The translations under genes were made by a program, and so were the position numbers. DNA of 64,000 nt from Cloacimonetes bacterium UBA5614 (GTDB lineage Bacteria; Cloacimonadota; Cloacimonadia; Cloacimonadales; Cloacimonadaceae): positions 77,322 to 141,321 of the forward strand of contig DIKQ01000011.1 of NCBI GenBank assembly GCA_002424605.1, given 5' to 3'. Positions 16,466 through 24,597 of the stretch are shown here, one piece after another. A model generated the notes under the pieces. It did no database searches, was not told the origin of the DNA, and saw only the letters and a program-made list of their open reading frames with translations. Within the stretch, counting starts at the first letter, position 1, and each line of letters starts with the position of its first letter.

Positions 16466-19400
16466 ATGATGAACAGACCTTTGTGCCTTGCCATTGTATT
16501 GTTTATGCTGCTGGCAGTCAATCTACTGCCGGCGGTGAGTGTCACTATCGGAGCGGGTGATGAGCTTGCCCGTCTGCCTTTTGACCTGTATTACCGCTTC
16601 TCGCTCTACGAAACCCTGTATTATCCTGCCGAGATTGACACCAGCGGTTACATCCATGCCGTGACCTATTACAACAACTTCACGGGCTGGAGTTTTCCGT
16701 CCTTCAACGTTCAGGTCTGGATGGGAACCACCACCCAGAATGATTTGTCCGGCGGCTGGATTCCGTCCACCCAGCTTACACAGGTCTTTGACGGGATTGC
16801 CTGCTTTCCGCAGGGAGAAAATGAAGTAACCATCAACCTGACAACGCCTTTCCATTACACAGACGGTAACCTCGTGGTGATGACCCGCAATCCCTTTATG
16901 AATACCTGGCCGACTTCCGCCCTGAACTTTTACTGCCAGACCATTGGCACAAACAGGGCGCGCAACTACCGGTCAGACACTTCCACTCCTTTTCCGGAGA
17001 ACCCGCCTGCCACGGGATATACCCTGACAGGGCAGTTTCCCAAGACCACCCTGCATTTTACGGATGAACCCTTTGCAAATGACCTGGCAGCCCTGTCTTA
17101 CACGGGAAACGTCACCCCTTCCGTGGTCGTTGCAAGCTTATATCCGGTCAGTATCTATAACGCCGGCACCAATGCCCAGAGCACCTATCAGGTGAAACTG
17201 CTGGATGCCGATGAGAATGAACTGGCATCCGCCGCCGGAACCGCCGTAAATCCCGGACAGACCGTGGTTGTAATTGTCAGCTGGACTCCCACGGTGCCGG
17301 GTCCCATCAACGTCCATGCCAAAGTGATTCTGGCCGGTGACGGGAATCCCCTGAACGACTCATCGCATTTCCTGATGATGGTGGTCCAGCCGGGAGGGGT
17401 TATCATAGACCCGCCCTGGCCAGACACCACGGCGCGCGTGCCGGTGGATATGTATTGGAAAAACAGCTTGTTCCAGACGGTCTTTCCGCATAACTACTAT
17501 TACCTGTCCACAATCGATTCTCCCTGTCATCTCACATCCATCTCGTTTTACAATAACTTTATTACCAATCTGCCCCATCTGCCCACCCGCATCTGGCTGG
17601 CAAACACCACCCTGACCGACCTGACAGCCGGCTGGGTGCCTTCCACTGAAATGACGCTGGTCTTTGACGGCAATGTGAACTATCCAAACGGTACTAACGC
17701 CATAGCCATCAACCTGCAGACGCCTTTCTTTTATACCGGCGGCAACTTGCTGATGCTGGTGCAGCGTCCCATGGACTACCAGTATTACAGCATTAATGAT
17801 GTTTTCGCTGCCTATACCTCCACACAGAATCTATCCAGGCGCGCCTATAGCGATACACAGGCCTTTGACCCCGCCAATCCTCCTGCCGGAGACGGCTCTC
17901 TCTACAACATCTATCCCAAGACCTCCTTTGGTTATATGGTGAATTCTATCGGCTCTCTGGCGGGAACCATTGTAAACGGACTTGGCACTCCCCTGCAGGG
18001 AGCGGTCGTGGTTTTGGAAAGCACCGGCCAGCAGGCAACCACTGATGAGACCGGTTATTACAGCTTCAATGCCGTTCCTGCGGGAGAGCATCAGATAACG
18101 GTTTCGAAGCAGGGATACATCAGCCAGACGCTTACAGCCACCATTACCGCCGATAACCTGACTGAACTGGACGTCATTCTGCTGCCTGTAAGTTTTGTCT
18201 CGGTGACGGGACGGGTGGTGGAGGGAAATCTGCCCACTCAGGGAGTTTCTGGAGCCGAAGTATCGCTGACCACCGTTCCTCCGGTAACTGTGCTTACCAA
18301 TGCGCAGGGGTATTTCAGCTTTGCCGGAGTGGGCGTGAACAGCAGCTATTACCTCAGCGTTGCCAAGCCGGGTTACCAGAGCACCGGCCAATGGATAAGC
18401 GTCACCGATGCCGACCTTGACGTGGGGGATTTGCCTTTGACAGAACTGATAATTCCGCCATACCACGTGATTGCCGGTGGCAGCGGTCAAAGCATAAACA
18501 TTACCTGGAATGCCCCCTACACAGGAGACGGGGAGGTCATTCACTGGGATAACGGCACCAGCAGCATGGGCATAAACATGTACAACAACCAGGGACAGCC
18601 CCAGCCCTTTGAGATTGCCATCCGCTTCACTCCCGACGATTTGGAGCCCTATGCCGGAATGACGCTGAACAGCGTACGCTTCTATGCCCGAAGCGCCACC
18701 AGCCAGCACACCATCAAGGTCTGGACAGGCGGCAGTATGTTTAACCCCGGCACGCTGATTCTGGAACAGCCGGTCACCAACCATACCAACAACGCCTGGA
18801 ACACAATCCCGCTCAACACACCTGTCTTTATTTACGGATTTGAGGAGCTCTGGATTGGCCTCAGCTTCACTGCTTCCCAGGCTGGTCCCGCTTCCTGCGA
18901 CAACGGTCCCGTGCACAACTGGCAGGGCAACCTGGTAAACTCCGCCGGAAGCTGGTACACTCTCTACAATATTCTGCCCGACTGGGTCTATAACTGGAAT
19001 ATCCAAGGCATCCTGAACGTAAACTACCGGGATGCCGGCGAAAGAGACGAACGCAACCTGCTGGGATACCGCATCTGGCGTCTGAAAAGCGGTGAGGAAA
19101 GCGACGAATCTCTCTGGACATCGTTGTCCCCCAATCCATTCCAGGGCACCCTTTACCAGGACTGGTTCCAGCCCGGACTGGGTTCCTTTGGCTATAAATG
19201 GGCGGTCAAAGCCTGTTATTCCGGCGACCAGATATCCGCTCCCGCCTTTTCCAACGGTGTCGTAATGGGACTCTATGCCGGAATCTGCTGTGGAACCGTT
19301 ACCAACTCTGCGAACGGACAACCGGTGGAAGGGGCTTTGGTGATGATTGATACACCTGCCGGGGCAAACTACCAGACGGAGACAGACGCCAACGGCTGTT

Positions 19401-19837
19401 TCAGCTTCATTGCCTGGCCTGCCTCCTATGAACTTACCGTCAATGCTCCCGGCTTTGACCTTTATACCATGCCTCAGGTCACTGTGGTAAACGGAGATAC
19501 CACCTCTGTGCAAATCGCTTTGGATGTGACAGGTATTCCGGACGAACCGGAAGTCATTACCGCCACCCGGCTCAGGGGCTGTTATCCCAATCCCTTCTCA
19601 GCCTCCACGCTTATTCAATATGACATCAGGGAACCCGTGCAGACCACTCTGGAGATATTCAATACCCGGGGACAGAGGGTAAAGACGCTGGTGAACGCAG
19701 TTGCCGACAAAGGCAGTTTTTCGGTGGTTTGGAACGGAACTGACAATAATGGTAAGAGTGCCTCCAATGGAGTATATTATTACAGGATGACTGCCGGCCG
19801 GTATTCCGAAACACGCAAGCTCATCCTCCTGAAATAG
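16466..19837 (+). CDS. Exported multi-domain protein with duplicated module and C-terminal sorting domain (paralogue 2)
   Basis: Exported protein of 1123 residues, paralogous to the preceding gene. Signal peptide; first module (RLPFDLYYRFSLYETLYYP), CARDB-like domain, second module (ARVPVDMYWKNSLFQTVFP), two carboxypeptidase-regulatory-like domains (about 500-660), an inserted jelly-roll-like region of about 200 residues absent from paralogue 1 (GQSINITWNAPYTGDGEVI onwards), a fibronectin-like stretch, a third regulatory-like domain, and the sorting domain (YPNPFSAS, TRGQRVKTL, final ILLK). The start is taken at ATG 16466, which follows GGGAGG by 8 nt; an in-frame ATG at 16403 lacks a ribosome site. 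No catalytic motif is visible. Confidence 0.9.
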   Translation: MMNRPLCLAIVLFMLLAVNLLPAVSVTIGAGDELARLPFDLYYRFSLYETLYYPAEIDTSGYIHAVTYYNNFTGWSFPSFNVQVWMGTTTQNDLSGGWIPSTQLTQVFDGIACFPQGENEVTINLTTPFHYTDGNLVVMTRNPFMNTWPTSALNFYCQTIGTNRARNYRSDTSTPFPENPPATGYTLTGQFPKTTLHFTDEPFANDLAALSYTGNVTPSVVVASLYPVSIYNAGTNAQSTYQVKLLDADENELASAAGTAVNPGQTVVVIVSWTPTVPGPINVHAKVILAGDGNPLNDSSHFLMMVVQPGGVIIDPPWPDTTARVPVDMYWKNSLFQTVFPHNYYYLSTIDSPCHLTSISFYNNFITNLPHLPTRIWLANTTLTDLTAGWVPSTEMTLVFDGNVNYPNGTNAIAINLQTPFFYTGGNLLMLVQRPMDYQYYSINDVFAAYTSTQNLSRRAYSDTQAFDPANPPAGDGSLYNIYPKTSFGYMVNSIGSLAGTIVNGLGTPLQGAVVVLESTGQQATTDETGYYSFNAVPAGEHQITVSKQGYISQTLTATITADNLTELDVILLPVSFVSVTGRVVEGNLPTQGVSGAEVSLTTVPPVTVLTNAQGYFSFAGVGVNSSYYLSVAKPGYQSTGQWISVTDADLDVGDLPLTELIIPPYHVIAGGSGQSINITWNAPYTGDGEVIHWDNGTSSMGINMYNNQGQPQPFEIAIRFTPDDLEPYAGMTLNSVRFYARSATSQHTIKVWTGGSMFNPGTLILEQPVTNHTNNAWNTIPLNTPVFIYGFEELWIGLSFTASQAGPASCDNGPVHNWQGNLVNSAGSWYTLYNILPDWVYNWNIQGILNVNYRDAGERDERNLLGYRIWRLKSGEESDESLWTSLSPNPFQGTLYQDWFQPGLGSFGYKWAVKACYSGDQISAPAFSNGVVMGLYAGICCGTVTNSANGQPVEGALVMIDTPAGANYQTETDANGCFSFIAWPASYELTVNAPGFDLYTMPQVTVVNGDTTSVQIALDVTGIPDEPEVITATRLRGCYPNPFSASTLIQYDIREPVQTTLEIFNTRGQRVKTLVNAVADKGSFSVVWNGTDNNGKSASNGVYYYRMTAGRYSETRKLILLK

Positions 19838-19838
19838 C

Positions 19839-19920
19839 TTCTTTCCTGCCCGACCCGGCAACGATAGGAGAACAATGCGGGAACAAAGCTCCCGCTGTCT
19901 TCCCGTATCAGGCAGGCAAT
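19839..19920. repeat. Intergenic palindromic element, 11-nt-unit family, copy 4
   Basis: Begins 2 bp after the preceding stop. The caps are CTTTCCTGCCCGA on the left and ATTGCCTGCCTGATACGG from the right end on the minus strand. Left units are CGACCCGGCAA, CGATAGGAGAA and CAATGCGGGAA; right units are ATACGGGAAGA and CAGCGGGAGCT. Confidence 0.85.
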
Positions 19921-19930
19921 GAGGTAGAGG

Positions 19931-19959
19931 TTGACATAACTGATGCGGAAAGAGAAAAT
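19931..19959 (+). promoter_or_regulatory. Putative sigma70-type promoter for the next exported protein
   Basis: TTGACA at 19931-19936, 17-bp spacer, GAAAAT at 19954-19959 (4 of 6). It sits directly after palindromic element copy 4 and about 45 nt before the ATG at 20007. Confidence 0.45.
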
Positions 19960-20006
19960 GGGTCTTTAAGAGTTTAAAAATATAAAAGCATAAAAGAGAG
20001 AGAGTA

Positions 20007-21329
20007 ATGAACAAGACAAGAGCGATAATCTTCCTGCTGGCAAGCCTGATTCTGGCGTGCAGCGCGCTTAACGCCCAGATTGCCAACTACTATGCCTTCA
20101 CGCAAACTGCCAACGAATGGGAACCCATCTGGGGCACTTTTGCCACTGAAGCAATGACAGACGAGGGTATAACCCCTGCAATCGGGATGGGATTTGATTT
20201 TCCCTATGGAACCAATACCTACTCGCAGGTGAGGATATCCTCCAACGGCTGGGTGGGACTTGGCACAAACCTGACCCTGCCTTATTATGCCAATGACCTT
20301 GCTACCCTGAATATCAGGCCCTTGCTGGCCCCGCTCTGGGACGACATCAGCCTGCAGTTCGGAGCAGTGCACTATGCCTCTTATGGAGTCGCCCCGCACC
20401 GGGTTTTCTTCGTGCAATGGCTGGCTGCCAAATGGAACTACAATGCTATGAATGAATTCAACTTTATGGTAAGGATTCACGAGACGGGACAGGCGGATTT
20501 CATCTATGGAACCAATATCGGCAGTCCGAGCAATGCCTCCGCCTCCATAGGGATCAATATGACCCCGGGCGGTTCGGGCAATTATTTCAGCATAGTGCCG
20601 GCAAATCCCGCCGTAGCCCATACCACCACACAATACCAGAATATCCAGACCTTTCCGGGGCTGGGAACGATGTATATCTTTATGCCCAGGACCACCGAAG
20701 CCCAGAATGCGGCAGCGGTCAACCTGCGCGGTAACCGCAATCCCATGCAGAATGTCGTGAACGAATATGTCGTGACCGTCGGCAACGCAGGAACAGGGCA
20801 GATTGCCGCCAATTCTGTCACCGCCTACCTGATGAGGGGAGAAGAAGTCCTGGCTGAGACGCAACTGCCTTACATTGCATCAGGCAGCTTTGGAAATGCC
20901 ACCTTTGAATGGACGCCGGATGAGACGGGCCTGATGTATCTCTACGCCAGGGTGGACCTTGCTGAAGATGCGGACAGCCTGAACAACGAGACCTTCCCCT
21001 TTGCCGTGACTGTTCAGCCCTATGTAAGCAATGATGATAACCTTGCCCCGTCAATTGATTTGAGCCTGAAGGCATATCCCAATCCCTTCTCCGGAAGCGT
21101 CAGCATCGATTATGCAATCAAAAGCGGTTCCCAGGTAACCGTTGAGGTGTTTGACATCAAAGGACGGAAAGTGGATACCCTGGTCCGGGAATATAAGAAT
21201 CCGGGTAATTATACCATCGGATGGAATGGACCTCAAAACCGCGGAACCAAAACCGCAGACGGCATCTACCTGCTGAAAATCACCACAGAAAAAGAGGCAC
21301 TGACCCGGAAACTTATCCTGCTGAAATAA
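20007..21329 (+). CDS. Exported protein with CARDB-like domain and C-terminal sorting domain
   Basis: Exported protein of 440 residues. Signal peptide (about 1-26, LASLILACSALNAQ), a beta-rich region (about 27-235) with the pattern YSQVRISSNGWVGLG, NIRPLLAPLWDDI and VFFVQWLAAKWN seen in surface proteins with nidogen-like or lectin-like folds, a CARDB-like Ig domain (about 238-345), and a sorting domain (AYPNPFSGS, IKGRKVDTL, GIYLLKI, final LILLK). The ATG follows AGAGAGAG, a purine-rich but poor ribosome site. No enzyme motif is visible; adhesion or matrix binding is the likeliest role. It ends 59 bp from the convergent SRAP gene. Confidence 0.88.
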   Translation: MNKTRAIIFLLASLILACSALNAQIANYYAFTQTANEWEPIWGTFATEAMTDEGITPAIGMGFDFPYGTNTYSQVRISSNGWVGLGTNLTLPYYANDLATLNIRPLLAPLWDDISLQFGAVHYASYGVAPHRVFFVQWLAAKWNYNAMNEFNFMVRIHETGQADFIYGTNIGSPSNASASIGINMTPGGSGNYFSIVPANPAVAHTTTQYQNIQTFPGLGTMYIFMPRTTEAQNAAAVNLRGNRNPMQNVVNEYVVTVGNAGTGQIAANSVTAYLMRGEEVLAETQLPYIASGSFGNATFEWTPDETGLMYLYARVDLAEDADSLNNETFPFAVTVQPYVSNDDNLAPSIDLSLKAYPNPFSGSVSIDYAIKSGSQVTVEVFDIKGRKVDTLVREYKNPGNYTIGWNGPQNRGTKTADGIYLLKITTEKEALTRKLILLK

Positions 21330-21388
21330 CCCTATAGCCCTTATTCAGGACGCTGATAGCCAATTCCATCCTGCTGCTCAATCCCTGA

Positions 21389-22069
21389 TTAACCTGATAG
21401 GGATACAGGCTGCAGGCACTCTTCCGAATTATAGCTTACGCTGTTCACCTTTTTACCGACTGGGTAAAGCTCCAGCATCCCGGCTGGGCAGGGTTTCAGG
21501 AAGGACTGCAGGGACGCAGGGTCTTTAAAATCTTCCCTTAACCAGCTTTCCAGCACCTCAGGCAACAAAATCACCGGCATACGGTCGTGGATGGGCTGCA
21601 TGGTTTCATTGGGAGAAGTGGTGATGATGGCGCAGCTTTGGATATAACTGCCGTCAGCTCCTGTCCAGTATTCCGTGATTCCTGCCAGATAAAGCAATTC
21701 ATCGCCTCCGGCGTGGATGAAGAAGGGCTGTTTATCGCTCTTGCGCCATTCATAAAATCCCGTGGCGGGAATCAGGCAGCGCCTTCTCAGCAAACCGTTC
21801 TTGAAGGTCGGCTTTTCCAGGATGGTCTCGGCTCGCACATTTATCATGCTGAACTGGGTGGATGGCTCCTTGCTCCAGGAGGGTATAAGCCCCCAGCGGA
21901 AAAAGGTGAGAAACCTGTCTTGCCCTTTATAGATGACCGCTGCCACCGGTTGGGTGGGGGCGACGTTATAGTTGATTTCTATCTGTTCGTCCCTGTTTTT
22001 GATGGCAAGCTCATCTATCAGCTTCTTGAGCTGATTGTGTTTAACCACCTGCGCAAAGCGTCCGCACAT
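21389..22069 (-). CDS. yedK: SRAP-domain abasic-site protein (YedK/HMCES family)
   Basis: Forms a stable covalent bond with abasic sites in single-stranded DNA through its N-terminal cysteine. All key elements are present in 226 residues: MCGRF at the start (Cys2 becomes N-terminal after Met removal), NVAPTQPVAAV, the RWGLIPSW motif, NVRAETI, CLIPATGFYEW with the active-site glutamate, and the MQPIHDRMPVIL histidine loop. It is 34 bp downstream of the transglutaminase-like gene on the same strand, so it may be on the same transcript, although the functions are unrelated. Confidence 0.96.
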   Translation of the reverse strand: MCGRFAQVVKHNQLKKLIDELAIKNRDEQIEINYNVAPTQPVAAVIYKGQDRFLTFFRWGLIPSWSKEPSTQFSMINVRAETILEKPTFKNGLLRRRCLIPATGFYEWRKSDKQPFFIHAGGDELLYLAGITEYWTGADGSYIQSCAIITTSPNETMQPIHDRMPVILLPEVLESWLREDFKDPASLQSFLKPCPAGMLELYPVGKKVNSVSYNSEECLQPVSLSG

Positions 22070-22103
22070 CTTTCCTCCGCTTATCTGAATGCCTGATAGT
22101 GTC

Positions 22104-24386
22104 TTACTTTATCAGCAGCAGCTTGCCGCTCAGTGTCCTGCCTTCTGCGCTTACTTTGTAATAATAGACTCCCGTACCGGCTTGTCTGCCATTGAAGTCC
22201 GTCCCGTCCCAGCTTAGCCGGTTGAATCCCTGTTTCAGGGGTTCGTCTGCCAAAACCCTTAATTTCTGTCCCTTGACGTTGTAGATGCCCACCACTGCAT
22301 GGCTGTCTTTGCCCAGGCGAAATCTGATATCGGTCCCGGTTCTGAAGGGATTGGGCGAAGCCGGCAGTAAAGCCAGCCCCGCAGGATACAGCATATCATC
22401 CTGATTGCTCGCCCCAAAATGCTCGTATAAGACTCCGGCAGTGACGCATTGAGTATTAGCCACATGACAGCCGTTATCCAGGAAGGCGTACCAATGCTGG
22501 TCAGCTGGAATGTTAAAGAGCGCGTTTCCATACGGGACGTTTTGCATTACATGGAAGGCATTTGCCTCCTGCGCCACCAGATACATCATATAATTGTCCG
22601 CATCGGTCATCAGCAGGTTGATGCTGCCTGCCTGGTCTATTTTCTTGTAGCATTTGGGCACCGAACCCACAATATCTATGTCATCCCAGGTGGAAACACC
22701 CGTAATAAGCTGATAAGGCGCTGCGAAGGATATCATAAACCGCCAGTCCTGCGAGGGGTCGGCAGGCGGTGCTGTTTGCGTGATATTTGGCACTGTCAGG
22801 GCATTGGCGATTTCCACGTTGAAGGTATATTCCTGTCCGTTCACCGAATTGTCCACTATCATAGCGTAAGTGCCCGGATTGGAAGGGTATATCCCCACCG
22901 GGCTTTCCAGGCGCATATAATATTGCCGGTTCTCGCCCACCGGGAAAGTTACCATTCCCTGGTTATCGGTAAAGTCAATCATATCCACCCGGATACCGCT
23001 TTCATAGATGGCAAGGATGACGCGGGCGCCGTCCACAGGCCGGTCCAGGCTGTCTGTAACAGCGATGCTGATGCTTGCCAGACCCTCCGAATAGCGGTCC
23101 GTGACCGAGGTAAAGAGGCCGTCACTGCGGATTTCAAACACACTGCCGAATACTTTTCCCCAGCCGTTTTCATAGACCAGCGGGACGTTTATATAGCCGT
23201 TGACCGGTTCCCATTGCACCCAGCCGTCTTCCCAGAACTCGTTCCAGGTATGGTCTGTGCTGATGGACAGGATGCTGGTGCAGGGGATGAGAGCAGCCCT
23301 GGCTGCTGCCGCCGAGTAGTCCGCATATTCACCGCAGCGTCCGAAGTGCTTGCGGTATATCCTCACAGGCTGGTGGGGGCGTTCTGCATTGGAAGTAAAG
23401 CTCATGGTGTTGTTTACCCACCATTGCACCGCCCTTAGAGCGTCCCCGGGTGTTCCGTCCCGGTTAAACAGGGTGGCGCATTGCATCAGTGTATCCGACA
23501 GGACAGGATAATTCCCTTCCTGGACATTGTATAGGAAAGTGCGCCAGAACTGCCCCACAGGCGGGTCAGCTATGTTATTGGCGTGGGTGGTGTTGCTTTC
23601 CACTATCCCCGGGTCTATGTAAGCAGGGATTTCGTCTGTAATCTTGGGATGCACGATATACCAGTAGTAAATGTCACGGGGTACATCCACCTCGATGGTC
23701 TCTCCATCCGCGTTTCTTTTCAGGTAAGCGGTGGTGGAATAGTAGTCCCCGCCGGAGATGGAACTGCCGTAATTATTTATCTGGACATAGTTTAAATGCA
23801 AATCTGCCGCATAAATCTGCTGGGCGTTTTCCAGCATCATCTGGGGATTGGCATAGATGGAGGACAGGTATTGGGAAGAGGAATGCGCTATGCTGAAGGC
23901 GATTTCATCCACGTAAGGGTCCACCGCGCTGTTTATCACATCTGCCCAGATATCCTGGTCATAGGCGGTCAACTGATAAAATACCTGCGTAAGGGGTGGC
24001 TTTATCCAGTCCGGCGACTTGGCGATTGCCTGTCTGGCAGCGGTGGTCAGGGGATTCATATTGGTGCAGGTCAGCATGCTCTGGTTCACGAAATTGTACT
24101 GCACCCCGAGGGTCTTACCGGCGTCCAGCCATGTGTATATCTGTAAGCTGTCCACCGCAATCCATTCGTCTCTGTTGATATCAGGCATTCCGTTCTGCTG
24201 GGGCTGGATGGGTACTATGGGTGAAGGCAGCAGGCGTTCTGTCATTACGCCGTCGCTTTCCAGTTCGCGGGTGGTGAGCCCTCTTGGTTCGGCTGCTAAC
24301 TGACTGGCAATAAGCAGGATGAATAACGTAAAAAGTAATGCCTTAACTCCGGTTTTCCCGGCTTCCAAGGACAGCAGACTGCTCAT
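22104..24386 (-). CDS. Exported transglutaminase-like protein with C-terminal sorting domain
   Basis: Exported protein of 760 residues. Signal peptide (about 1-32), a large N-terminal region without recognised motifs, a transglutaminase-like core with C351 (GRCGEYADYS) and H379 (DHTWNEFW), and E393 (WVQWEPVN) where the family usually has Asp, then a regulatory-like beta domain (about 455-540) and the sorting domain (SPNPFRTG, VKGQKLRVL, GVYYYKV, final LLLIK). Such domains act as cysteine peptidases or cross-linkers; the Asp-to-Glu change leaves activity uncertain. The ATG at 24386 is preferred over 24392 because the GGGAG site abuts the latter. A TTGACA -35 box lies on the minus strand at 24454-24449. 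Confidence 0.88.
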   Translation of the reverse strand: MSSLLSLEAGKTGVKALLFTLFILLIASQLAAEPRGLTTRELESDGVMTERLLPSPIVPIQPQQNGMPDINRDEWIAVDSLQIYTWLDAGKTLGVQYNFVNQSMLTCTNMNPLTTAARQAIAKSPDWIKPPLTQVFYQLTAYDQDIWADVINSAVDPYVDEIAFSIAHSSSQYLSSIYANPQMMLENAQQIYAADLHLNYVQINNYGSSISGGDYYSTTAYLKRNADGETIEVDVPRDIYYWYIVHPKITDEIPAYIDPGIVESNTTHANNIADPPVGQFWRTFLYNVQEGNYPVLSDTLMQCATLFNRDGTPGDALRAVQWWVNNTMSFTSNAERPHQPVRIYRKHFGRCGEYADYSAAAARAALIPCTSILSISTDHTWNEFWEDGWVQWEPVNGYINVPLVYENGWGKVFGSVFEIRSDGLFTSVTDRYSEGLASISIAVTDSLDRPVDGARVILAIYESGIRVDMIDFTDNQGMVTFPVGENRQYYMRLESPVGIYPSNPGTYAMIVDNSVNGQEYTFNVEIANALTVPNITQTAPPADPSQDWRFMISFAAPYQLITGVSTWDDIDIVGSVPKCYKKIDQAGSINLLMTDADNYMMYLVAQEANAFHVMQNVPYGNALFNIPADQHWYAFLDNGCHVANTQCVTAGVLYEHFGASNQDDMLYPAGLALLPASPNPFRTGTDIRFRLGKDSHAVVGIYNVKGQKLRVLADEPLKQGFNRLSWDGTDFNGRQAGTGVYYYKVSAEGRTLSGKLLLIK

Positions 24387-24492
24387 AATCATCTCCCTTC
24401 AGATGGAAAATCTTGCTCTGACCTGTGATTATTATGCGCCTGTTATTCTGTCAATTGCAAATTTAGAGAAAGCCGTTTTTCGCGAAAAATCC

Positions 24493-24580
24493 CTTTCTTT
24501 CCTGCATGATACGAGGGGGTATCGAGGAGATTCCCCTCGATACCCCCTCGATACCACCTCGAAGCAAGCAGAAAAGAAGA
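24493..24580. repeat. Intergenic palindromic element, 11-nt-unit family, copy 5 (best palindrome)
   Basis: CGAGGGGGTATCGAGG at 24512-24527 is perfectly complementary to CCTCGATACCCCCTCG at 24535-24550 (16 bp, 7-nt loop). The right arm, on the minus strand, is three 11-nt units: TCGAGGTGGTA, TCGAGGGGGTA, TCGAGGGGAAT. The left cap is TTTCCTGCATGATACG. It ends 18 bp beyond the RND-pump stop codon. Confidence 0.9.
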
Positions 24581-24597
24581 GGGCAAAAAGTCAGGGT

